Positions 1-6,280 are shown, counted from the first letter of the stretch. The stretch: 8,481 bases of DNA from Rubrobacter sp. (GCA_013815575.1 JACDFX010000043.1:1-8481), one strand, 5' to 3'. The notes: generated by a model not told the origin, from the sequence alone. Numbers and translations are program-made.

Positions 1-1032
1 CAGCGCCGTCGTAACGCCCTCCGCCACCTCAACGGTGTTAGCCTCCGGCTCCTTGACGACGTTTAGCCCGAGGCTGGGCTCGCCGTTGGTCCGGGAGACG
101 CCCGAGATGTCCGAACTCGCCTCCCCGACCTCAGCCACGTCAGAGAGCAAGACCGGCTCCGGCGCCTCTGCCGCCGTAGGAGCCGCGCTCGCCGGCGCCG
201 ACGCGGCCGGTGCCGATGCGGCCGACGGCGGAGCCGACGCTCCTGGAGGAGCTCCGGTAGGCGCACCCGTCGGGGCTCCGGTCGGGGCTCCCGCGGCCCC
301 GACGGGGAGGTCGCGGAGGCCCTCGACCGTGGTCAACTCACTCGTGGTGCGGACTGGGGTGGCGAGGCCGTTCACGCTCACGTCGCCTACGGGAGCGTTC
401 ACGTTGGAGCCTGAGATGGCGCCTATTATCGCCTCGGCCGGTATCCCGCGTTCCTCGAGCTCGGCTGGCTTGAGGTCTACCTCGATTCTGCGTTCCGAGC
501 CCCCGACGAGGTCAGCGCTGGCCACGCCCTCGACGTCCTCGATAAGCGGTATGGCCTCGTCTTCGGCGTACTCGGTGACGCGGGCGAGGTCCCCGTCCTT
601 GGCCGACAGGGAGACGTTGAGGATGGGGAACTGCGAGGCGGACTGGCGGGCCACCTCCGGGGCAGCGGCCTGTTCGGGCAGGGAGACGCCGTTTATGGCG
701 TCGTTGATCTCATCCTCCGCCTGCTCGGTGTCCACGTCGAGCCCGAACTCTACGATGAGCACGGAGAAGCCGGGTGAGCTCGTCGCCTGGACGCTCTCTA
801 TGCCCTCTATGCCCTCGACGGCCCCCTGAAGCGGCTGCGTTACCTGCTCGTCCACGAGGTCCGGCCCGGCGCCGGCCACCGGCGTCGAGACGGTGATGAG
901 CGGGAACTCGATGTCGGGAAGCAGCTCCTGGTTGAGCCGCGTCGTCGCGTAGGAGCCGGCCGCTATGAGGATCACGGCCGCCAGGAAGACGACGGACTTG
1001 TTCTTCAGGCACCAGCGAACTATCGCCTGCAC
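1..1032 (-). CDS. RND-family efflux transporter (HAE1/AcrB/SwrC-like), N-terminal part, runs off the window
   Basis: Proton-driven inner-membrane efflux pump subunit; 344 codons are visible and the 3' part lies beyond position 1. Residues about 13-31 form the first membrane helix after a basic start (VQAIVRWCLKNK). Next comes the porter-domain hallmark LNQELLPDIEFPLITVSTP, then QPLQGAVEGIEGIESVQ and later SRTNGEPSLGLNVVKEPEAN, a pattern typical of AcrB-class pumps and of Gram-positive SwrC/YerP-like members. Residues about 245-293 are an Ala/Pro/Gly-rich insert in the porter region, between LRDLPV and VLLSDVAEVG. The GTG start at 1032-1030 is fixed by the SD GGAGGT six bases upstream and by the one-base overlap with the stop of the MarR gene, so the two are probably translationally coupled. 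The substrate cannot be read from sequence. No adaptor or outer-membrane gene is seen in the window. Family assignment is firm; the SwrC-like subgroup is inference. Confidence 0.93.
   Translation of the reverse strand, partial: MQAIVRWCLKNKSVVFLAAVILIAAGSYATTRLNQELLPDIEFPLITVSTPVAGAGPDLVDEQVTQPLQGAVEGIEGIESVQATSSPGFSVLIVEFGLDVDTEQAEDEINDAINGVSLPEQAAAPEVARQSASQFPILNVSLSAKDGDLARVTEYAEDEAIPLIEDVEGVASADLVGGSERRIEVDLKPAELEERGIPAEAIIGAISGSNVNAPVGDVSVNGLATPVRTTSELTTVEGLRDLPVGAAGAPTGAPTGAPTGAPPGASAPPSAASAPAASAPASAAPTAAEAPEPVLLSDVAEVGEASSDISGVSRTNGEPSLGLNVVKEPEANTVEVAEGVTTAL
251..298. repeat. 12-bp imperfect tandem repeat inside the RND gene (GAPT repeats)
   Basis: Four imperfect 12-bp units (251-262, 263-274, 275-286, 287-298; for example GCTCCGGTCGGG) encode a GAPT-type repeat on the minus strand. 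It is followed by a longer Ala/Pro/Ser-rich stretch up to about position 154. The unit is a multiple of three, so changes in copy number would keep the frame. It lies in the low-complexity insert of the porter domain. Confidence 0.75.
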
Positions 1033-1047
1033 TAGTTGACCTCCCCC
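1030..1047 (-). promoter_or_regulatory. SD and overlapping stop/start (TAGTG) coupling MarR to RND
   Basis: On the minus strand GGGGGAGGT (1047-1039) is followed six bases later by the GTG start of the transporter. The regulator's TAG stop (1034-1032) shares its G with that GTG. The overlap and the strong SD indicate translational coupling and a shared transcript. Confidence 0.8.
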
Positions 1048-1520
1048 GGCACCCGGCCGAGCGCCGCCGTGATCTCCTTGAGCCCCTTGTAGAAGGCAAC
1101 CGCCTCTTCGTCGGTCAACGTGTCGAGGGCTGCGTTTAGCTGGGTGCGCCGCACGCTCATGATCCTGCGCGCCACCTCGTGCATCCCCGGCACGTAGTCA
1201 ACCAGCACCACCCTCCCGTCCTCCGGGTCTTGGCGGCGTTCGATCATGCCGTGCTCCGATAGCCTGTCCACAAGCTGCGTCGCCGCCGGCCGCGATACCC
1301 CTAGAGTGTGGGCAATATGGCCTACTGAACACGGCCCCTTCGCGAGCGCTATCAGCACCTGTATGTGGCCCGGCGAGACGTGCGCGTCGGACGGAAAGGC
1401 GTGCTCGGGGGCCCCGGCCTTCAGGGACGCCTCCATCTCAAGCGGCACCGGACGACCCAACTCACGCCCCAACACCGGCAACAACAATACGATCTCGTCT
1501 ACCAACTTCTCCCGGTCCAT
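1032..1520 (-). CDS. MarR-family transcriptional regulator
   Basis: A 162-aa winged-helix repressor, a normal size for the family. Residues about 48-110 form the DNA-binding domain: CSVGHIAHTLGVSRPAATQ is the helix-turn-helix (recognition helix about 75-89), and RRQDPEDGRVVLV is the beta wing with the Asp/Arg pattern usual in MarR proteins. The flanking N- and C-terminal helices should make the dimer and ligand pocket. The frame stays open upstream to 1727, but I chose the ATG at 1520. Codons just upstream lack a good start, they are AT-rich and overlap the palindrome and promoter, and the family normally begins about here. The SD is weak (GGAAG, three bases from ATG). The gene overlaps the RND pump start by one base, so it very likely represses that pump and itself through the 1545-1563 palindrome. 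The inducer is unknown. Confidence 0.9.
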   Translation of the reverse strand: MDREKLVDEIVLLLPVLGRELGRPVPLEMEASLKAGAPEHAFPSDAHVSPGHIQVLIALAKGPCSVGHIAHTLGVSRPAATQLVDRLSEHGMIERRQDPEDGRVVLVDYVPGMHEVARRIMSVRRTQLNAALDTLTDEEAVAFYKGLKEITAALGRVPGEVN

Positions 1521-1544
1521 ACGCTTCCAGTCTGTTTCAGCTTT

Positions 1545-1563
1545 GTTAAGTAACTTATTTAAC
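1545..1563. promoter_or_regulatory. Candidate MarR operator, 19-bp near-perfect palindrome
   Basis: GTTAAGTAACTTATTTAAC has two 9-base arms around a central C, with 8 of 9 positions complementary. Size and symmetry suit a MarR dimer. It lies in an AT-rich island amid GC-rich DNA, 25 bases upstream of the regulator ATG and just downstream of the candidate -10, where a bound repressor would block transcription. Binding is inferred from position and symmetry. Confidence 0.65.
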
Positions 1564-1570
1564 TGCCTTA

Positions 1571-1598
1571 ATGGTATGCGGGGGATCTGATCTGTCAA
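1571..1598 (-). promoter_or_regulatory. Candidate sigma-70-type promoter of the MarR-RND operon
   Basis: On the minus strand a perfect -35 TTGACA (1598-1593) is followed by a 16-base spacer and a -10-like TACCAT (1576-1571). The expected start of transcription is near 1564, at the edge of the palindrome, giving a 5' leader of about 45 bases. The -35 is strong; the -10 matches consensus at four of six positions. Confidence 0.6.
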
Positions 1599-1619
1599 GG
1601 GGTTATTCGTGGTCCGTGA

Positions 1620-1635
1620 GGATCGGGTACGATCC
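1620..1635. promoter_or_regulatory. Perfect inverted repeat upstream of the hydrolase gene
   Basis: GGATCG-GGTA-CGATCC has 6-bp arms and a 4-base centre, 33 bases upstream of the hydrolase ATG. A -10-like TACGAT (1628-1633) falls inside it, but no convincing -35 precedes it. It could be an operator or a short leader hairpin; the sequence alone does not decide. Confidence 0.4.
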
Positions 1636-1668
1636 GACCCGCCGGAAGTTTCGGAAGTGGGGAGGTTT

Positions 1669-2601
1669 ATGGTCAGGCTGAAGGTGGTCGTGGCGGCTGG
1701 TGCGGCGGGCGGGCTCTGGGTCCTCAACAGGAGGTTGGAGGGGGCCTCCCCCCCGGCGAGGCTGGGTGGGGAGGCGCGTCGCTTCCGGTGGAGGGGCCAG
1801 ACGCTCGCGTACTCCGTCGCCGGGGAGGGCGAGCCGTTGCTGCTCGTCCACGGCGTCTACGCCGGGGCGTCCTCGCTGGAGTTCCGCGCAAACTTCGAGG
1901 AGCTATCCGGGAGCTTTCGGGTGTACGCGCTGGATCTACTGGGGTGCGGGTTCTCCCAGAAGCCTCGGCGGCGGTACGGGCCAGAAGACGTGGCCTCGCA
2001 GATCGAGGCCTTCGTGCGGGAGGAGATCGGGGCCGGTGCCCACCTCGTCGCGAGCTCGCTCTCCGCGGCCCTCGTCGTGCCCGCCGCCGTGCGCAGCCCG
2101 AAGCTCTTCAAGAAGCTCGTCCTCGTCTGCCCGACCGGCTACGGTACCCTGGACCGTCCCTCCGGCCTCCTCGGAGACGCCATCCTCGGCCTCTTCCGGA
2201 CCCCGATCCTCGGCGAGAGCCTCTACCACGCCCTCGTCTCGCGCGCCGGCACTCGCTACTACCTGGAAAAGATGGCCTACCACGACCCGCGGCTTGTCAC
2301 GGAAGATGTCGTCGAGGACTACTACCGGGCCGGGCACGGTCCAGGGGCGAAGCACTTCCCGGCCGCCTTCGTGGCCGGGAAGCTCAACCTCGGCATCCCG
2401 GACCTCTGGCCCAGGGTCCCGCACAAGAGCCTCGTCTGCTGGGGCCGGGAGGCGCGAACCGTCCCCGTCTCGGACCAGAGCAACTTCACGAGGAACAACC
2501 CCCGGGCCGAACCCCGCGTCTTCAGGGACGCCGCCCTGCTCCCCCACGTCGAGCGGGCCGAGACCTTCAACGCGGAAGTGCGGAGGTTTTTGTCGGCCTG
2601 A
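1669..2601 (+). CDS. Alpha/beta-hydrolase-fold protein with atypical catalytic residues
   Basis: A 310-aa protein. An N-terminal basic-plus-hydrophobic stretch (residues about 2-19, VRLKVVVAAGAAGGLWVL) followed by NRR looks like a membrane anchor or uncleaved signal. The fold is supported by LLLVHGVYAGAS (HG oxyanion loop near 61), YALDLLGCGFS (strand and turn after beta-4), the nucleophile elbow VASSLSAA (Ser130), and a late His (LPHVE, His293). The elbow is A-x-S-x-S instead of G-x-S-x-G. The usual acid site in WGxxDxxVP reads WGREARTVPVSD, with Ala at 262; Asp269 lies nearby. It may be a hydrolase, haloperoxidase-like enzyme or a non-catalytic relative; the substrate is unknown. I prefer the ATG at 1669, which has GGGGAGG three bases upstream; an in-frame GTG at 1609 is possible. 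The gene is divergent from the MarR gene and could share its control region. Confidence 0.85.
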   Translation: MVRLKVVVAAGAAGGLWVLNRRLEGASPPARLGGEARRFRWRGQTLAYSVAGEGEPLLLVHGVYAGASSLEFRANFEELSGSFRVYALDLLGCGFSQKPRRRYGPEDVASQIEAFVREEIGAGAHLVASSLSAALVVPAAVRSPKLFKKLVLVCPTGYGTLDRPSGLLGDAILGLFRTPILGESLYHALVSRAGTRYYLEKMAYHDPRLVTEDVVEDYYRAGHGPGAKHFPAAFVAGKLNLGIPDLWPRVPHKSLVCWGREARTVPVSDQSNFTRNNPRAEPRVFRDAALLPHVERAETFNAEVRRFLSA

Positions 2602-2615
2602 AGATTTTACAAACC

Positions 2616-2661
2616 GGCGCGGGCCCAGGTTTCGCGCCCGGGTCACCGGAGCGGCCTCCGG
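2616..2661 (+). terminator. Two GC-rich hairpins after the hydrolase gene, possible terminator
   Basis: Beginning 15 bases after the hydrolase stop, GGCGCG (2616-2621) and CGCGCC (2633-2638) form a 6-bp stem with an 11-base loop. Then CCGGAG (2646-2651) and CTCCGG (2656-2661) form a perfect 6-bp stem with a 4-base loop. Neither is followed by a T-run, so a standard intrinsic terminator is not shown. U-less termination in high-GC bacteria is only a possibility. Confidence 0.35.
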
Positions 2662-2675
2662 GCTGGAGCCGGGGT

Positions 2676-2700
2676 AGCGGTCGCGCGTTCGCGTCCCGCT
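2676..2700. other. Third GC-rich hairpin in the 2602-2803 gap
   Basis: AGCGG (2676-2680) pairs with CCGCT (2696-2700) around an inner CGC-GTTC-GCG hairpin (2684-2693), with a small internal loop. Its T-arm-like look suggested a tRNA, but no acceptor stem, D arm or anticodon arm could be built. The role is unknown; it could be part of a terminator or a structured RNA. Confidence 0.35.
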
Positions 2701-2724
2701 CACCGTACTGCCTGTTGGGGTGTG

Positions 2725-2735
2725 ATCTCGGAGAT
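2725..2735. promoter_or_regulatory. Short palindrome touching the -35 of the FUSC promoter
   Basis: ATCTC-G-GAGAT is a perfect 5-bp inverted repeat around one base. Its last T is the first base of the candidate -35 at 2735-2740. A regulator binding here would touch the promoter, but an 11-bp palindrome is short enough to arise by chance. Confidence 0.3.
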
Positions 2736-2765
2736 TGTCAACGAGCTTCGTCCGGGTAGTATGAT
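2735..2765 (+). promoter_or_regulatory. Candidate promoter for the small ORF and FUSC gene
   Basis: The -35-like TTGTCA (2735-2740, five of six) is followed by TAGTAT (2757-2762) at a 16-base spacing, overlapping a better -10, TATGAT (2760-2765), at a 19-base spacing. Either predicts a start of transcription near 2768-2772. No other promoter-like pair was found between the hydrolase and the FUSC gene. Confidence 0.5.
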
Positions 2766-2797
2766 GCCTCCATTGCGTGCGTAAAAAAGGTGGAGGC
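2766..2797 (+). promoter_or_regulatory. Inverted repeat whose 3' arm overlaps the SD of the small ORF
   Basis: GCCTCCA (2766-2772) and TGGAGGC (2791-2797) are perfect complements separated by 18 bases that include a run of six A. The right arm contains most of the SD (AAGGTGGAGG, 2787-2796) of the GTG at 2804. If the left arm is transcribed, the hairpin would mask that SD. If transcription starts at about 2769, the pair is more likely a DNA-level operator. Confidence 0.45.
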
Positions 2798-2803
2798 TCC
2801 ATC

Positions 2804-2890
2804 GTGTCGGCAGAAGAGAACAGGGCCGTGGTTCTCCGCAATTCCGGCCTCTTTGACGAGAGGGAGGACCCGGAGGCGGCCGGGGGGTAG
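2804..2890 (+). CDS. Small 28-aa ORF upstream of FUSC (leader peptide or gene remnant)
   Basis: GTG start, 28 codons, TAG stop. It has one of the best SD sequences in the window, AAGGTGGAGG (2787-2796), seven bases from the GTG. The product begins MSAEENRAVVLRNSG, continues LFDEREDPEAA and ends GG; it is acidic and has no membrane segment. The opening resembles the first residues of SnoaL-like proteins (for example MS-EENKA-V-R), so it could be the stub of a decayed gene. It could also be a translated leader that couples translation to the FUSC gene, whose ATG follows the stop by five bases and has only a G-run as SD. Translation is supported by the SD and spacing, not by codon statistics at this length. 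Confidence 0.45.
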   Translation: MSAEENRAVVLRNSGLFDEREDPEAAGG

Positions 2891-2895
2891 TTCTC

Positions 2896-4008
2896 ATGGT
2901 TGGAGTAGTTCGCCACCGCCTGCGCTCGGGCGTCCTCCGCCTCAGGAGCGGATGGCTGCCGATCCTCCAGACAGCGGTGGCCGCCTGCGTGGCGTGGTTC
3001 CTGGCCGTCCTGCTTCTGGGGATAGACCGCCCAACGTTCGCCCCGATAGCGGCGGTCATCGCGCTCGGGCTCGCGGTGGGCGAGCGCACCCGTCGGGCGG
3101 TCGAGCTGACCCTGGCGGTGGCCTTCGGGGTCGTGCTGGCCGACCTCCTCCTGTCCGTCGTAGGCGTCGGCGCGTTGCAGGCCGGGGTCTTCGTGGTCCT
3201 GGCGATGGCGGTGGCCGTGTTCTTGGGCGGGGGAGACCTCGGCGTAAAGGAGGCCGCCATCTCGGCGATGATCATGATGTTCACCTTCACGCCCTCGGCT
3301 GTCGGCTTCCCGGTCGAGCGCTTTCTAGAGGCGCTGATCGGCGGCGCCACCGCCTTGCTTGTAAACGCGCTGCTCCCGGTGGACCCGGAGCGCCTCGTCG
3401 AGAACGCCGCGTACCCGCTCTTCGAGGAGTCGGCCGCCGTGCTCGAAGAGGTGGCGTCGGCCCTCGAGAGCGGCGACGCCGGGCGCGCCCAGCAAGCGTA
3501 CGTGAAGGCCAGGGAGATCGACGCTAGGGTGGCCGGGCTGAAGGAGGCTGTGGCCGCGGGACGCGAGACCGCCCGCCTCGCCCCGCCCCGGCGGAGGAGC
3601 CTCGGACACATGGACCTCTACGCCGCCGCGGCCGACCAGATAGACCTGACGGTGCGCGACGTGAGGGCGCTGGCCCGCGCCGCGCTCTCTGTGGTCCAAC
3701 CCGAAAGCCCCGCCCCCGACCCCCTCCTGACTGCGGCTATCCGAGGCCTGGCCCGGGCGACGGAGGCCCTGGCCGACTACCTGCAGACCTCCGGAGACCC
3801 CGAAGAGACGCGCCGGCTGGCCCTGGAGGCCGCGAGGATGGCCAGCACGCTGCTCGAGGAGCACGAGGACCTGGCGAGGAACCTGGGCGTCAACGCGCTC
3901 GTCGACCAGATCCACTCCTCGGCGGTCGATCTCATAGGAGGCACCGGCATGGATCGCGCGGCGGCCCTGCGGGCCCTGCAAGAGGCCACCGGGCGCGCCT
4001 CGTGGTAG
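2896..4008 (+). CDS. FUSC / aromatic-acid-exporter-like membrane protein
   Basis: A 370-aa protein with a compact N-terminal membrane domain and a long soluble C-terminal region, the architecture of the FUSC/ArAE family (fusaric acid resistance, p-hydroxybenzoate efflux). Hydrophobic segments lie at about 22-42, 48-62, 70-90, 95-111, 118-131 and 143-161, with the family-like stretch RPTFAPIAAVIALGLAVGER after the first. Residues about 165-370 are charged, Ala/Glu-rich helices (for example FEESAAVLEEVASALESG) probably in the cytoplasm. With one six-helix unit, about half the size of two-repeat members such as AaeB, it would probably act as an oligomer. The ATG at 2896 follows the 28-codon ORF by five bases and has a weak SD (GGGGGG, eight bases away), suggesting coupled translation. 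Export of aromatic or organic acids is the family expectation, not shown here. Confidence 0.82.
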   Translation: MVGVVRHRLRSGVLRLRSGWLPILQTAVAACVAWFLAVLLLGIDRPTFAPIAAVIALGLAVGERTRRAVELTLAVAFGVVLADLLLSVVGVGALQAGVFVVLAMAVAVFLGGGDLGVKEAAISAMIMMFTFTPSAVGFPVERFLEALIGGATALLVNALLPVDPERLVENAAYPLFEESAAVLEEVASALESGDAGRAQQAYVKAREIDARVAGLKEAVAAGRETARLAPPRRRSLGHMDLYAAAADQIDLTVRDVRALARAALSVVQPESPAPDPLLTAAIRGLARATEALADYLQTSGDPEETRRLALEAARMASTLLEEHEDLARNLGVNALVDQIHSSAVDLIGGTGMDRAAALRALQEATGRASW

Positions 4009-4113
4009 TCAGATCTCCCCGCGTCGCTTCCCCTGTAATCCCGGACGATCATCACGAACACCCCACCTCAGCCACACGCCGCAAAGCTGCTATACAAGCC
4101 GACACCTAAGACC
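4009..4113. other. Convergent intergenic gap, no feature seen
   Basis: This 105-bp stretch separates the converging FUSC and GT-C-like genes. I looked for a bidirectional hairpin terminator and saw none with a clear stem or T-run. Confidence 0.5.
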
Positions 4114-6249
4114 TTACTCCGGCAGTTCCCGGCGGTCTACCCTGTACAGCCCGTAGCGCTCGCCGGGGACGTCCAGTCGGGTGAAGCCGGGGATAGCGAA
4201 GAGTTGTTCGTCGATGGGGGTGTTCGCGTGGACCAGGAGGTAGTCCGCTTCGTAGCGGCGCAGGATGTTCGCGGCCTCGGGGATACTCGGGCCGGAGAAA
4301 AAGCGGTTCACGTCCACGGCGCCGCTGGGGCGTTCGATCTCACCCGGCACGCGCTCCTCCAATGCGGGGAGGATGTCCAGGATCAGGTTTCCCCTGAGGC
4401 TCGCCACGTTGGCCTCCGCCGAGTACGCCGGAATGATGGTGTTCTCAAGGTCCGGCGCTAGCACCACGGCGGGCTCCTTTATGTTGTCCCGCATCCAGCG
4501 AAACGTGGGGTCGAGGGGATAGGTGACGGCCTGCGGGACCGACCGCGTCGCGAGCACCTTGTTCATGGCGATACCGGCCACCGGCGCGACCGCGACCGCC
4601 AGCGCGCAGACGAGCGCGAGGGGCAAGAACGGCGCGAGACCGGGCCGCACGCCCCGCTCCACGAGTAGCTTTCCCGCGTAGAGCGTGCCCTCCCACGCCA
4701 TCCACCCGACCGTCAGCACGGCCGCGAGGGGAATGGGCCAGGCCAGGCGCCAGATCTGGCCCGGCAGGACCACGTTGTCCCCCACGAAGGTCGTGAGCGG
4801 CGGGAAGAAGCAGACGACCGTAACGAGCAACAGCATCCCGAGGAGCAACCGCGCGGCGAGGCTACTCCTCACCCGCAGGAAAAGAAAAGGCATCCCGGCG
4901 AGGTAGGCGAGCGCCACGACGGGGTTCAGGAGGAGGGCTGGATGCATGATGTAGTACCCGCCGCCGAGCACGAGGATGCGCCTCCACCCCGGCCTGACGA
5001 AGACCGCGTTGGCGAGCACCTCGGGGTCGTGGGCGTTTATGTCCGCGCCCTTGAGCACCGTCGAGAGGGGCTCCCCGGTCGTCACGACGAACAGGAGCGG
5101 CAACACGAGGATGCTAAGAAGCGTGGCCCCGAGCGCGACCACCGTTCTCCAGACTGCCGGGTCCCGCCAGTTGACCGCCAGGTGGACGAGGCCGAAGCCC
5201 GTCACCGAGAGGCCGATCATGGGCAAACCGACGGGATGCACGGCCACCACGGACCAGCACACGAAACCGAAGAAGAGCAGGTAGCGCAGCCTCCGGCCCT
5301 CCAGAAACGCCGCCGCCAGGCAGAGGGAGACGGGCAGAAAGAGGAACCGCGCCGCGAACTTGTCCTCCACCGCCCGCGTGATGAACTCCCCGCCGAAAGT
5401 GAAGATGTTGGGACCGAGGTAGAGGAGAAAGAAGAGCGCGTACACGGTGCCCGCCAGAAGGGCGGCTGCCTCGTTCTTGAGCAGGAGGCGCATCAGGGCG
5501 TAGGCGGAGAGCAGGGCAAAAACTACGACCGTGGGGTTAAGGTAGCGCAGGACCAGGTCCACGGGATCGATGCCGGAGGCCCTCGAAAAGGCGGCCTGCT
5601 CCAGGAGCCAGCCGTTGATCCTGACGCGCGAGGCCCCCGTCTCGTTGCCGAAGTATGGCTCGAAGCGGGCGAGCGACTCCGTATTCAAGAACTCCCTGAC
5701 GTATGCCAGGTAGACCCACAAATCATTGTACGGGTGCGGCACCCGCATCCGGGACGCGTACGCCAGGACCGCCCCCGACACCAAAAAGGGCAGCCAGAGC
5801 CAGCGGTGGGCCCGCTCCTCCATGCCCGGCGCTCCCCCGGTGGGCTGGCCCCCGGTGGGCTGGCCCCTGGTGAGCGCGACGACGGCGGCGGCTAGCAAGG
5901 ACGCGGCCACAACGGCGCCGGAGATCAGAAGGTAGAGGTCAAGGCTGCGGTGCGTCACGAGCATCGGTACGCCCAGCATCCCGAAGAGGCCCGCGCTCAA
6001 CACGAACGCGACAGGCAACGCGGCAACGCCGCGGAACCGTTCCCCCAGGAACCAGCGCGTGATCAGGAACCCGGGCGTCAGGAACAGGACGAGGGTGGCC
6101 GCGTAGAGCAAGCCGGGAAGCGCCGAGAGGAGATCTCGCAAGGGCCAGAGCGCGAGCACGGATACTACGCCCACCAGCACGACAAGAGCCTCCGGGGAGC
6201 GCGCGCGTTGCGCTACGCGTTGCGCGAGCTTGGCCTTTCCTAACACCAT
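4114..6249 (-). CDS. Polytopic membrane protein, GT-C-type glycosyltransferase-like
   Basis: A 711-aa protein with about 13-14 hydrophobic segments between residues 21 and 562, then a soluble C-terminal domain (about 570-711). After the fifth segment, a large presumed extracytoplasmic loop starts PHPYNDLWVYLAY. An acidic residue here (Asp176) is where GT-C enzymes carry their first-loop catalytic Asp. VEDKFAARF (about 294-302) and AVHPVGLP (about 336-343) are further conserved-looking motifs. The tail (YPLDPTFRWMRDNI; ADYLLVHANTP; GLYRVD) resembles the C-terminal domain of many membrane sugar transferases using polyprenyl-phosphate donors. Such enzymes transfer a sugar on the outer face of the membrane; donor and acceptor are unknown. 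The N-terminal part carries GQPTGGQPTGG (129-139) between helices. The third gene of a probable operon with the sulfatase-type gene. GT-C is inferred from architecture; the family could also be an uncharacterised membrane DUF. Confidence 0.7.
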   Translation of the reverse strand: MVLGKAKLAQRVAQRARSPEALVVLVGVVSVLALWPLRDLLSALPGLLYAATLVLFLTPGFLITRWFLGERFRGVAALPVAFVLSAGLFGMLGVPMLVTHRSLDLYLLISGAVVAASLLAAAVVALTRGQPTGGQPTGGAPGMEERAHRWLWLPFLVSGAVLAYASRMRVPHPYNDLWVYLAYVREFLNTESLARFEPYFGNETGASRVRINGWLLEQAAFSRASGIDPVDLVLRYLNPTVVVFALLSAYALMRLLLKNEAAALLAGTVYALFFLLYLGPNIFTFGGEFITRAVEDKFAARFLFLPVSLCLAAAFLEGRRLRYLLFFGFVCWSVVAVHPVGLPMIGLSVTGFGLVHLAVNWRDPAVWRTVVALGATLLSILVLPLLFVVTTGEPLSTVLKGADINAHDPEVLANAVFVRPGWRRILVLGGGYYIMHPALLLNPVVALAYLAGMPFLFLRVRSSLAARLLLGMLLLVTVVCFFPPLTTFVGDNVVLPGQIWRLAWPIPLAAVLTVGWMAWEGTLYAGKLLVERGVRPGLAPFLPLALVCALAVAVAPVAGIAMNKVLATRSVPQAVTYPLDPTFRWMRDNIKEPAVVLAPDLENTIIPAYSAEANVASLRGNLILDILPALEERVPGEIERPSGAVDVNRFFSGPSIPEAANILRRYEADYLLVHANTPIDEQLFAIPGFTRLDVPGERYGLYRVDRRELPE
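5837..5866. repeat. 15-bp perfect tandem duplication in the GT-C-like gene
   Basis: CCGGTGGGCTGGCCC occurs twice head to tail (5837-5851 and 5852-5866), with a decayed third start (CTGGTGAG) after it. It encodes the QPTGG repeat in the loop before the fifth membrane segment. The length is a multiple of three, so the frame is kept. Confidence 0.85.
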
Positions 6250-6255
6250 CCTCCT
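6250..6255 (-). promoter_or_regulatory. SD of the GT-C-like gene directly touching the ATG
   Basis: On the minus strand AGGAGG (6255-6250) runs straight into ATG-GTG. With zero spacing the ATG at 6249 is a poor start. The GTG at 6246 (three bases from the SD) is nearly as close, so the true start may be either of these, and no other start codon follows immediately. Confidence 0.5.
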
Positions 6256-6280
6256 AGATCGGCCATGCCCGCGCGAGATG

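Noticed and set aside
35..829. Long plus-strand open frame rich in Ala, Gly and Ser
   Set aside because: It is opposite the RND gene, which has clear family motifs. It lacks an SD and a recognisable domain and is an artefact of high GC.
1521..1727. N-terminal extension of the MarR protein by 69 residues
   Set aside because: The extension is Ser/Thr/Pro-rich without family similarity, covers the promoter and palindrome, and would overlap the start of the divergent hydrolase gene.
2640..2710. Possible tRNA on the plus strand (T-arm-like GCGCGTTCGCGTCCCGC near 2683-2699)
   Set aside because: No acceptor stem complementary to the following bases, no D arm and no anticodon arm could be built, and the T stem itself has a mismatch.
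1936..2916. Long minus-strand open frame across the hydrolase gene and the downstream gap
   Set aside because: Its sequence is low-complexity in Gly, Arg and Glu, it runs antisense to a gene with clear fold motifs, and it spans the hairpins and promoter. It is a GC shadow.
2700..3611. 303-codon minus-strand frame opposite the FUSC gene
   Set aside because: Composition is Ser/Arg/Thr/Ala-biased with no hydrophobic or family pattern, while the plus frame has clear membrane segments.
5837..5866. 15-bp duplication as a start of a CRISPR-like or regulatory repeat
   Set aside because: Two units head to tail without spacers, in frame inside a coding region; simple slippage explains it.
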